The position numbers were made by a program, and so were the translations under genes. The notes under the pieces were generated by a model, which saw nothing but the letters and a program-made list of their open reading frames with translations, was not told the DNA's origin and did no database searches. From Selaginella moellendorffii (lineage: Eukaryota > Streptophyta > Lycopodiopsida > Selaginellales > Selaginellaceae), in NCBI RefSeq assembly GCF_000143415.4, contig NW_003314263.1, forward strand, positions 3,420,451 through 3,484,450: 64,000 bases of DNA, given 5' to 3'. Positions 37,406 to 47,180 of the stretch are shown one piece after another (within the stretch, counting starts at the first letter, position 1; the number at the start of each line of letters is the position of its first letter).

Positions 37406-39223
37406 TGTAGCGCATGTGGTTTTGACCCTTTATCTTATAGTGATTTACCATAGGATAACACCACGAAGCAGAACCTAAACCCTCTATATGCCACATGACA
37501 CATGCCACGTGTCATATGCCGCGTGTCTAAAGGACAGTGGCGCAGAACCCGAGGTTTAGGGCCTTGGGCCACTAAACGAAGGAACGGTGTCAAACTCCCA
37601 AGCATGGAGCCAAGGAGTGATGGAACCGGTCCACGGAGCAACTCTCGAGCATACAGCCCAAGGAGCGAAGGGACAGGAGCTCGGAGTGACTTGGAATAGT
37701 CCTAGAGCAACCAACATCCCAATGCCAGAACCAACATGTAAAATGGAGCCAAACAAAGTCTAGTGCTATTTTGGCATACCGGTGGCCTAACGTGAGGATA
37801 TCGGCACTCCACCAGCTAGCATGGAATGGAACTTGAGTTTAGGCCTAAGCTAAGGACAGGCACGCAAGCAGGAGCTAGACTATGCCTCAGGTTAGTTGGC
37901 CATGCCCAATCTACCCACTATTCCTACTATACATTTGGAACCCCCCCCCCCCCCCTCCCCCTTGAGGAACACATGCTTTGGGCTTTCACCCCAAGCCTCC
38001 CTTAGTATCAAGAGTTAGTCTCTGGGACAAACTCAAAACTTACTAAATATGGAATGACACTAGATTGCAAATTTGGATATGAGACGAACACCATTGTGTT
38101 CAGGCCAATCTCTACATTCCGTAGATATGCCAAATGAGCAAATCTAGACACTTTCCATAAATAGCATTTGGGACCGAAATGAGACTAACATAAAAGGCAT
38201 GATAGCGAGGGTGTTTGGCAGACATGGTAAGCTATCATCTAGCGATATTGAGGGACCAATCTCAATACGTAAGGGTTCTTGTCAAGCCAGTGCAAGATAG
38301 AGCAAAAGAGAACTAACAAATTGGGCCAAGTATGCTCAGCTAAATAGACATTTAGGAATTGCTTCCTTATGCTTATCCGGCCAAGTACAGATGCTAAGCC
38401 CAGTTTACTAACACTTAAACAAGAGGGGCTAATAAAGAGAACTAGCAATACCAACCTCCTGCTATTGTGGCAGTCAGGAAAGAGTGTCTGTAAGGATTGG
38501 CCTACAGGTAACTTTCAATACCTGAAATCACATTCACGACACAAGGATAGGCACAGGAGCTAAACTATGCCTCAGGTTGATCAGCCATGCCCGACCTACC
38601 CACTATCCCTACTATACATCTAGAAACCCTCATAGCCCCCCCTTGAGGAACACACGCTTTGGGCTTTCACTCCAAGCATCCCTTAGTATCAAGAGTTAGT
38701 CTCTAGGACAAACTCAAAACTTACTAAATATGGAATGGCACTAGATTGTGAATTTGGACACGGGACGAACACTATTGTGTTCAGGCCAATCTCTACATTC
38801 TGTATATATATGCCAAATGAGCAAATCTAGACACTTTCCATAAATAGCATTTGAGACCGAAATGAGACTAATACAAAGGGTATGATAGCAAGGGTGTTTG
38901 GCAGACATGGTAAGCTATCATCTAGCAAATATTAAGGGACCAATCTTAATATCATAGGGGTTCTTGATACTAGCAAGTGCAAACCAATGACTCAAGTTTC
39001 TCAAACCAAGCCGAGTATGCTCAGCAAGAAACACATAGGGTTCCTACCTTATGTTTATCCAATCTAAATACATAATCATTAACCATTTGTTCAACTAGCT
39101 CAAGTGGGAAACTAATAATGGGTCTAGCAATACCAACTTCCTGCCATCGTGGCAGTAAGGAAAGAATATCCGAAAGAACTAGTTGACAGGTAACTTTCAA
39201 TACCCAAAGTCACATTCGCGACA
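37406..39223 (-). repeat. 5' LTR of the family-B element with internal tandem duplication
   Basis: The unit from about 37855 to 38543 (AGGCACGCAAGCAGGAGCTA...CACATTCACGACA) is repeated, diverged, at about 38544-39223. Each copy contains a poly-C tract and the TATGGTGTTTGGCAGACA-like and CCAACCTCCTGCTATTGTGG-like blocks. The other LTR has only one copy of this part, so the LTRs differ structurally. Confidence 0.75.
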
Positions 39224-41000
39224 AAGACGTCCACAATGTGAGTTCTTTTTGTTGCGAGGGTGATTGCTAGGCCACACATGCGCTTATGTGGAGAATGTCC
39301 GTGACAATAATCTTGCTCGAAGGTCTGTTCTTTCAGAATTGCAGTTTGAACGGTTTTTAATCAGCTATTTTGAGAGTGGCAGGGAACGAGTACATGCAGC
39401 CTTTCAGCATCAACGGTGTTTTCAGGTGAGTGTCCCCATATCAACTTTTGTGAAACCACTTGTGAGAAGTTTACTATTGCAGAACCATCATTATAGCAAA
39501 TAACATTCCAATTTTCACAAATGAAGATTTCAAAAATATTCGGAGTATCGGAAATAGGGAGGATTCGTTTAATTTACTTGCTGAGATGGTCATTCCCTGA
39601 TCAAGAAAGCCGTTATCGGTGGATTGGAGAAAAATCTAGTAAAGCATCCTATATGGAGCACTATGAAGTTTCTTCAACACTCTTTTGTTGCACTCATTGC
39701 AAAGCTATAGGAATTATGAGCATTGCACCGCTTGCAATTTCTACTACTTTCTGAGGATCGTCTGGAGCAAGACTCAGCTGCAAGATCTATTCAAGAGATT
39801 GGTAGGCCTTTTAATGCACTTGTGGCTTGACTCTTTTCATCCTCAGGTGAAGATGTTTTAAGGGGATGGTCCAAAGTTGAGTTGAGTTCACGAGTTAAGC
39901 TCAATTCAATATAAGTCAACTCAAGTCAACACAGTCAACTAGAAGTCTTAAAAAGGAAATCTAAATTGAACAAATGAAGGTTCTAGCAAACTTAAATACA
40001 TAAATATCTTAGTTAGAAGTTTCTATAAAATTGAATTGTTTATAAAATACAAAGTTCACGAGAACCTATCTTTTATAAAGCTATATTATTTTATTATGAC
40101 TATTGTTACAGCTGTTATATTTTGATTTGACTACTTAATATTTGAATACTTTTACAACTATAGATACTATTCCTTCATTCAAAAGATTTTTAGGGAAGTA
40201 AGGAAAATACAAAATCTGTGAGTAAGAATTGTAGTGCAAAAGAATATAAGAATGCTAGTTTTGTTTCACTACCACAATCTTCATATTACACTCTTGATCC
40301 TTATTACCCATCTAGGAATGTGGAGACCACAATCACGATTAATAAAAATGCTCCTGTTACTTCTAAAACAATAGTTCAGAGCAAGAGAAATGAAGAAATG
40401 AATAGCATGGCAAAAAGCACCAAGAAATCTACTCTATAAAACTTTCCATGACATTTGTAATTTACATATTAATTCATATTAAAAACTTTGTTGCCTACCT
40501 ATATTGCAATCCTCTCATATAATAAGACCAAGGTATACTTTTGCAGTGAATCCTCATTAAAAGTTTTCGGGAGTTGTTTGTGAATAATAATAAAAGAAAT
40601 CAAAATCTTTCAAAAGACTCAAAAGTAATATCACATTAAAGAATCAACTTTATTTACATTTCCAAGACTGAAAAACAATCTTGCACAAGAGAATGGTAGC
40701 GTGCCAACGTGTTCTACCACTATAATGTGGTATATATTTCCTTGCAGTTTATTTCCCTAGACATTTGGCATGTGTAGAAAAGAATATATATGTAGCAAAT
40801 TAGGATTTCATATAATGATAGAGCATGTGTATACATGATAATCTAAAATTCTAGAAGCTCTTATGTTTACAAGAAAGCTATAATTATGAAGCCCCATTTC
40901 CAAGACTAACATTTAAAGAATCTGAGTATTGTCAGTGTTATAATAAATAAACCTCATTCCCAAGACTAAAACTTAGTATATAAACTATCTAGAAAAGTTA
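39224..41000. other. Unassigned region right of the LTR stack
   Basis: 39264-39430 and 39521-39754 contain short plus-strand ORFs with a GTGAGT donor-like site at about 39427, but no family I recognise. 39850-41000 is AT-rich. A TATATAAA box at about 40978 precedes the next ORF. Confidence 0.4.
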
Positions 41001-41053
41001 TTGTCATCATAGGTTTTTTGTTCTCCTTGAGCTCCTTAGAAGTTTGTATTAAA

Positions 41054-41599
41054 ATGGCTCAAAAGAGAGTCATTGCTACTCATACTTGGCCCCCTAGCAT
41101 TTCATATCAATTTTCAACTTCATCCCCAAGTTCTATCAACATTCCACCTTCACCTCCACATAACAATCCTTTTTCTGCTAAGGGCTCTAATGAAGCTTAA
41201 CTAGAGCTCCCTATATGTGAAATTCCAAATCTTGCTACTAAAGAGGGATTGCCTCCAGCACTTCAAAAGCAATGCCACATGTTTTTGCAAGATTTTGCTC
41301 TTGATATGGTAAGACTACTTGAAAGCATAGAATGCTATTACATTCGATGTCCAATATGCTACTTTTTCTTGGAAAAGACAAATGGCTCTATGGGTTTACA
41401 AAATTTTCTTGAGCATTGTAACAATTGCCCAATGCCAGGTCTGGAAAATGTGCACGTGTGGATGTATAATAAATTCAAGAATGAGTTACAGACACATACC
41501 CATTATCGCTTCATGGTGAGGAACAACATCCCTTTGGGAAACATTGCATCAGCTAGTGCTAAATATGGGGTTTTTAAGCCACCCTACAGTGGAATATAA
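41054..41599 (+). pseudogene. 182-codon ORF with one internal stop and a zinc-finger-like motif
   Basis: From ATG 41054 (MAQKRVIATHTWPP) a single frame runs to the stop at 41599, broken only by a TAA near 41199 that a single C-to-T change from CAA would explain. The first part is Ser/Pro rich. The second contains a C-x2-C (IRCPICYFF) followed by H-x3-C-x3-C (FLEHCNNCP), which could be a zinc-binding knuckle. A TATA box lies about 75 bp upstream. It is adjacent to the decayed methyltransferase-like/transposase pair and could be part of the same mobile unit. Family unknown. Confidence 0.45.
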
Positions 41600-42116
41600 G
41601 ATCTAAAATTACTTTACTATACTATAGTATTGTCACTATTAAAATAAAAATATAATAAAATGATATTAGTTGTAGATAACATACTTTGTTCTAGAAGGTG
41701 CTATTATATCACATACAATTGTATACAAAATGTTGAAGGAGGAGATGGTAACACATAAGTGCTATAAAGTGATGGTGACAGGTGAGAATGATAATTTGCA
41801 ATTATGATATTTGATACTAACACTAATATCTGACAATTTGACTAACATCTGACACTTTCATAGACATCTGACATATAACAAGCTTTTTATTTTATGTAAG
41901 GATACAATTAACTTTCTTTTGCCTCATCATCAACATATTGATTTCTTTTATACTTCCTCCTATATTGGTATTATGGGGAAGATTCACGTTGCATATGTTG
42001 AGCCATGGCTTCTGCATAGTCAGGGAGACTTCCAAAGCCTCCAATTCTAGAAACTCCAGGTGACTATGATCTATAAAATAAAATTAAACATTTATTGAAA
42101 TTTTAATAAACATAAT

Positions 42117-45100
42117 TTACCTCCTTGAGGTTAGAGGCAACTCACGAAATCTTTTGAGCCAGCGTTTGAAGAAATGATGTTCTTCAAAAGCAAACGCCGA
42201 CCTACTAGAGTCACGTGTTGCCTCCACCATAGAACCGCTACCTACTGTGCAATCAATCACAACACTATCTGGTCGGCAATAGAGCTCAAGCAAGACTTGC
42301 ATCACCAATGGAATTCAAAATCAGTACCCTGGAAACATGTTGCGGATTTGCTTATCGACAAGGTTGGATATGATGTTAGTGGAACTGGTGTACTTGGGAA
42401 AATCACGTGCTGCACGTTCGCTATCACAAAACCCATCATATGTGTTTTTGCAGAAGGCATGATAGGTCCACATCATAACCTGGAAAGTAAAAATGTTTAG
42501 AAATTAGATAAAAATATAAAATACATACTCACCTTTTCAAGCTTCCCTTAGATGCCCCTTGCATCGACACCAATAGGATCCATGATGCACCCTGAAGAGA
42601 ATGACTTGAAATGAACTTCTACTGCGCACATCATAAGCTCATACATCCAGTTGGGGTCGTTTGGTAGGATGAAGATGACATGGCCAACTTCGAGCATAAG
42701 TGCTTCAAACAAGAGGAATGCATCACGTATGTGGTCAGGTGTGAGAAAGTTCTAATCCTCAACTTTCCCATCAATATTTGAAAGACCATTTGGAAAGTTG
42801 AAGAGAATGAAGTCTGCAACTGGGAGTAAGGGCTTTCATATCTTTTAGCACTAACGGTTGAACTAACACCATATATCCATGTTGATGTCATCTTCTGTGA
42901 AAGATGTCAACAATCTACTGTAAGAGCCAATGAAGATACCCACAATGCCTTATTGTGTTATTGGGGACACAGGACAAACCTATAAAAGAGCTAAGTGAAC
43001 GAAAAAAACAATAAATAATATACTACTGTTATATGGCATATTGTTGATGAGAGTTCCTCCAACTTCTCTTTACGAGCATCTCATTGAGCTAGAATGAAAT
43101 TACTACCAACAGTCATTGCTACAAAAAACATGTATTACCACCTTTATTTTGTAAAATTCACTTTTGCTTACCTCGAGATTGATGTGAAATTCTGTGAACC
43201 ACTTGATTATCATTATTTACTAGGAGAACCTGATCCGGATCTTGGTTGTTTGGTGGTGGAATACAAACTTGATCTAGAGCTTCCTCATTCTCGTCTCCAT
43301 CATCACTTGCATTGCTATCATTGCTAACATTGACAACTTCCTTGTGGTCTAGTGTAGACGTCTCCTTCCCTAGGAGCTTGAACTCCCAAGGGCATTCTAT
43401 CTTCCGTACCTTCGGAATTCTTGCAAACATTGTTGGGTACATCCCTCCATCCCTTACGCCCTTTGCAACAAGTCGAGTGCAAACTGGTGCCTCAAATGGC
43501 ATGCCTCTATATCAAAGATACCTGTAAATAATATATATTTTAAAAAAAACTTAGAAATCATATTATATTTGTAAGTTGCACGTCACATGAAATAAGGCTG
43601 ACCATGTTGACAATCATAAGTTGTTGTGCTTATAGACTTCTCTAGCACACCCCTCTTCAATCCCTTTTAATGATGTGTTGATATAGGTGTTGAAAGACAT
43701 GAATGTGCCATCTGGATCGTCACCAAAGTGCGGTGCCAAGAACTTCTCACCTTCACTTATAGTTTGCGTGATGTAGACAGCTCTTCTTATCATGTTCTCA
43801 AATAGTTTTGGCAGTCCTTTCTCTCTGTTCATCAAGCAAACATTGAGGAACTCCAGAGTCTCTATCTGTTGCTTATATGGAAGTTTCGATTTTGCAATAT
43901 TGTAAATTATGTCATCTAGAGTTTTGTTCACTGCAAAAGTAATATATGCGTAATTGAGAAAAATGAAGTGTGATAAAAAACTAACTTTCATGAGAAGAAA
44001 TTTTGGCCATAGTCTCTAGCCACTCCTTCGGCCTATGATTGTCTGTAATGCATATTAATTTTTTCAACTTTGAAGACTTTGCATGCTGACTTTTGTGCTC
44101 AATTTGTATGAACTCAGCCGAGAGCTCTTCCCGACTCTTCTCCGGATGTGCAAGTTCGTAAGCATCTTGCTTGACCTTCACCAAAGGTTAAAAACAAAAA
44201 CAATTAAAAAAGGCTTTTATAAAATAAAAGGGAAAGACATACCTTGTACCACATAGTGAGCATAAAATTGATTGGGTTGTTGAACTAAATTGTACCGTTA
44301 TTTTGAGTGTATGAGTGAAGAATAAGTGTTGCAAAATCATCACTATAATGTCAGTGGATGTCATCCTCACTTAAGTCTGCCAAAAATTGAAGTTGCTTGA
44401 TGTCATGGACAAGGTTTTTTTTTTAATAGCAAACTGCCCAAGCCTGCATTTAAACACGACAAAATAAATTAAAGTGGAGTTAGAGGTAAAATTATAAAAC
44501 TTATGCATTGATCTTTTGGTAAGCCAAGATAAGTCTGTTGACATCCAAAAGTCCTCTCGCATAGACATAGCCGACTGGAATGTTGATATGGTAGACGGGA
44601 TCATCGTGAAAATGATTGTCAATACACTTCATCCAAGCCCCATATCAATGGTTATGTCAATAATTTGGAACATTGTCCCCACAAATTGTCGAGTCTTAGG
44701 ATGTCTGATAAGCATATTATCAAATTCCAGGGACTTCCTCCTCTAGATAGGATCCCAGCTATTCACAGTCTTGGGTGTGACGGTAATGATCTCCATTATT
44801 CCTGGCTTACAAAAAGAGACTAGAAACATACTGATATTCATTGCAAGGCCATTCTGTTTAAACAAGCTATATATGTCCGGGTTAACATACTTGGATGCTG
44901 TGTGGACAAGGTTCGTCTGGTGCAAACGGCAAAGTGGGGTTTCTCTGATCAAGTCACAAGGGCCTAGCCACTTGAGTGCCTCAAGTGTTTGGTGAACTAT
45001 TTTTTCCCTTGTCCACATAATATTCTCTTGGAAGTGTTTGTCCACCACGTTGTCAGGAAAGTCTGCAACTCTTTCAGCTCTAAGTTGTTCTTCCTCAACT

Positions 45101-45513
45101 TCTCTATCGTGAACACCACCAGATTGCCCAACTTTAGGAATTTGTGTTGGTGGTGGGCCAGTGAGGAATAAAGGTGGAGGTGGCAGTGGTGATGGTGGGG
45201 GTGGTGGTGGTGGTGGCAGGGGTGGAGGCAATAGTGGCAATGGGGGTGGCAATGGTGGCGGTGGCGATGGTGATGGCTGTGGTGATGGTGGCGGTGGCGG
45301 TGGTGATGGCTGTGGTGATGGTGGTGGTGGAGGTGGCGATGGTGGTGGTGGAGGTGATGATGGTGGAGGTAGTGGATCTCTAAGTAAATGTGTTTCTGTT
45401 GATGTGCCATTGGACATATCAATCGTGATGTCGTCATCAATGTCGAATTGAACTTCTCGTGTCTTCTTGGCTCCAACAACCTTTTTATGTGTTACAATTT
45501 TTCTTTTCCGCAA
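42117..45513 (-). pseudogene. Decayed multi-exon gene: proline-rich N-part, permuted methyltransferase-like C-part
   Basis: Minus-strand blocks read in order. 45513-44743 holds a basic start and about 60 residues of Pro/Ser. Next is about 44740-44510 (FDNMLIRHPKTRQFVGTMFQ; NIPVGYVYARGLLDVNR), then 44430-44250, then 44184-43981, then 43931-43614 (ACREVYKHN-type end), then 43502-43158 (VAKGVRDGGMYPTMFARIP). Last, 42850-42117 contains DFILFNFPNG, EVGHVIFILPNDPNWMYELM, VMMWTYHAFCK, DFPKYTSS and finally IPLVMQVLLELYCR-PDSVVIDCTVGSGSMVEATR...AFAFE. The last motif resembles motif I (D-x-x-x-G-S-G) of SAM methyltransferases preceded by the usual helix. A DxxxxNFP strand lies upstream in the motif-IV place, giving the permuted beta-class order. 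NFP replaces the DPPY/SPPY catalytic motif. At least six in-frame stops and one or two frameshifts show decay. Intron borders are plausible GT-AG sites. The enzyme class is inference. Confidence 0.55.
45171..45372. repeat. GGTGGN-rich simple repeat encoding the Pro-rich segment
   Basis: Imperfect GGTGGTGGNGATGG units on the plus strand are the complement of CCA/CCN codons in the minus-strand gene. The Gly- and His-rich ORFs in other frames are shadows. Confidence 0.85.
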
Positions 45514-45602
45514 GAGAAAAAATTTTGTTAGTCAAACTAAATAAAGATAATAAAAAATTTAAATAGTCAAAGAGAAGGAAAAAAAAAGAAGTGGGCCCAA
45601 AC

Positions 45603-45890
45603 TCCACCTCGAGCACTTTGGTTGCGTAGGAGGCCGAGGTTATTCAAATAACCTCGGCCCCCTGGGCAACCAAAGTGCCCAAGGTGGCCAGCCTGAGCTA
45701 GAACTCAGGCACTTTGGCCACCCAAGGGGCCAAGGTTATTCAAATAACCTCTTTGAATAACCTTGGCCCCTCAGGCAGCCAAAGTGCCTAAGATGGCCGG
45801 CCCGAGAAAGACCTCGGGCACTTTGGCCGCCCAAGGGGCTGAGGTTATTCAAATAACCTCGGCCCCTCGGGCAGCCAAAGTGCTGGAGGT
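45603..45890. repeat. Tandem array of three long palindromes
   Basis: Three units spaced about 105 bp (45611-45681, 45708-45789, 45816-45884) are each an inverted repeat. The outer arm is GCACTTTGG..GCCCAAGGGGC, the core GAGGTTATT-CA-AATAACCTC, and the closing arm GGCCCCTCGGGC..CCAAAGTGC. Arms of about 30-35 nt are nearly complementary. The second unit has an extra nested core (AATAACCTCTTTGAATAACC). It lies between the divergent methyltransferase-like and transposase-like genes. Confidence 0.85.
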
Positions 45891-46013
45891 GGCCAGCCCT
45901 GAAGAAGCAATCAAGAAAGAAACAAAAAGAAAAAAAACAGAAGTGGAAGCAATCAAATCAAAATTCAACCTTGGTGGCATCTTTCCTTCCCGATTTCTTG
46001 ATTGTGCTGGATT

Positions 46014-46305
46014 TCTCACACGCTCAATTTCTCCCGCTCCTGCGCTCAATCTCTCCCACTCGTGTGCTCAATCTCTCCCACTCGCGCACTCAATTTCTCT
46101 GGCTCGCGCGCTCAATCCATCTTGCTCGCATGCTCAATCTCTTGATCTCTTGCAAGCTCAATCTCTCAATCTCTTGTGTGCTCAATCGCTTGATCTCTTG
46201 CAAGCTCAATGTCTCGATCTCTTGTGTGATCAATCGCTTGATCTCTTGCGCGCTCAATCCCTCAATCTCCTCCGCCCTCAATCCCTCAATCTCTCGCGTG
46301 CTCCA
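46014..46305. repeat. ~21-24-bp minisatellite (GCTCAATCTCTxGATCTCTTG type)
   Basis: About 12-13 imperfect units beginning GCTCAATC. It produces a repetitive ORF on each strand. Followed by a few CCCTAACCCTAA-like units (46334-46370). Confidence 0.85.
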
Positions 46306-47180
46306 CTCACGGTTAACCTAATCTTAGTGGCTACCCTAACCCTAATCTTGATGGCTGCCCTAACCCTAACCAATCTGGCCATTCATTCCGAATAACCTAA
46401 ATCTCAACCATCACAATTCTTTCGATCTTATTTTATCTTATCATTATTATTATATGTGAATTATGGTTCTTTATTTTGTATATTTTAATGATGATATAAC
46501 TAGCACCTATCAACATTACTGTTATTAGATATAATATTATTTTTTACAAATTATTTTGAAAGGTGCATTGTCATCAATATTTTGTACATATTTTGGAATC
46601 GTTACTAGAACTTTAGAGAGTATAAATAAGGCACCTTAAAATATGTTGTACTATATCCATCTGTGAATGGATGAATCCTCATCCAAAAATTTATTTTGTG
46701 TTGTATTAGATCCTAAACAATAGGCATGTGCTTTAAATGTCATTGAGTAGTGTTCACAATTATGGATAAAACTTGAGTTGCACTACAAATCAAAACTCTC
46801 ATTGAAGAACCAGATTTGACAAGATTTATTATCATCTACCACTTAAAATTTGACAACTTGACATATCACATGTGTTTACAGTCAGATTGGATTTCTTGGT
46901 TTGATACATTATAGCAGAATGTCATTATTGGTATCATTATTAACTATCAAACTTCACGTGCTGAAAATCCTTCTTTGGATCTATGTGTATACATGCATCA
47001 AACATCATAATAGATGACAGTAATATTAATATTGTCACACTTGCACATGTTAAATTTGCTATAGAATTTAAATTCATTTTGTACGTTGTTGATATTCTTC
47101 TTATTGCTCTGTTTATATTTCAATTATATTTCACTATAGATTTTTACAAGTAGCATAAAGAGAGGGAACTCCAAAACCTA

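Larger units (their letters stand above)
14057..39223 (-). mobile_element. Family-B non-autonomous LTR retrotransposon (LARD-like), host of the nested stack
   Basis: On the minus strand the 5' LTR is 37406-39223, the PBS 37392-37403, the internal region 37405-30742, the PPT 30753-30742 and the 3' LTR 30741 leftward. LTR ends are TGTCGCGAATG and CATGCGCTACA. The internal region, about 4.7 kb after removal of the solo LTR inside it, has no ORF above about 75 codons, so this is a large non-coding derivative depending on another element for proteins. The left LTR is split: one unit is 22220-22708 plus 30284-30741 (interrupted by 22709-30283), and a more diverged partial unit is 14057-14322 plus 21977-22219 (interrupted by 14323-21976). 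The outermost flanks AGGAC (14052-14056) and AAGAC (39224-39228) could be a TSD with one mismatch. The 22220 boundary gives no matching flank, so the true left end is uncertain. Confidence 0.7.

Noticed and set aside
45161-45479. Glycine-rich plus-strand ORF and histidine-rich minus ORF
   Set aside because: Shadows of the proline-codon repeat in the minus-strand gene.
46320-46376. Telomere-like CCCTAACCCTAA units
   Set aside because: Only a few imperfect units, not the plant CCCTAAA repeat. Too short to claim an interstitial telomere.
45763-46395. 210-codon plus-strand ORF
   Set aside because: Composed of the palindrome array and a minisatellite; the product is repetitive Ser/Leu/Ala without protein character.
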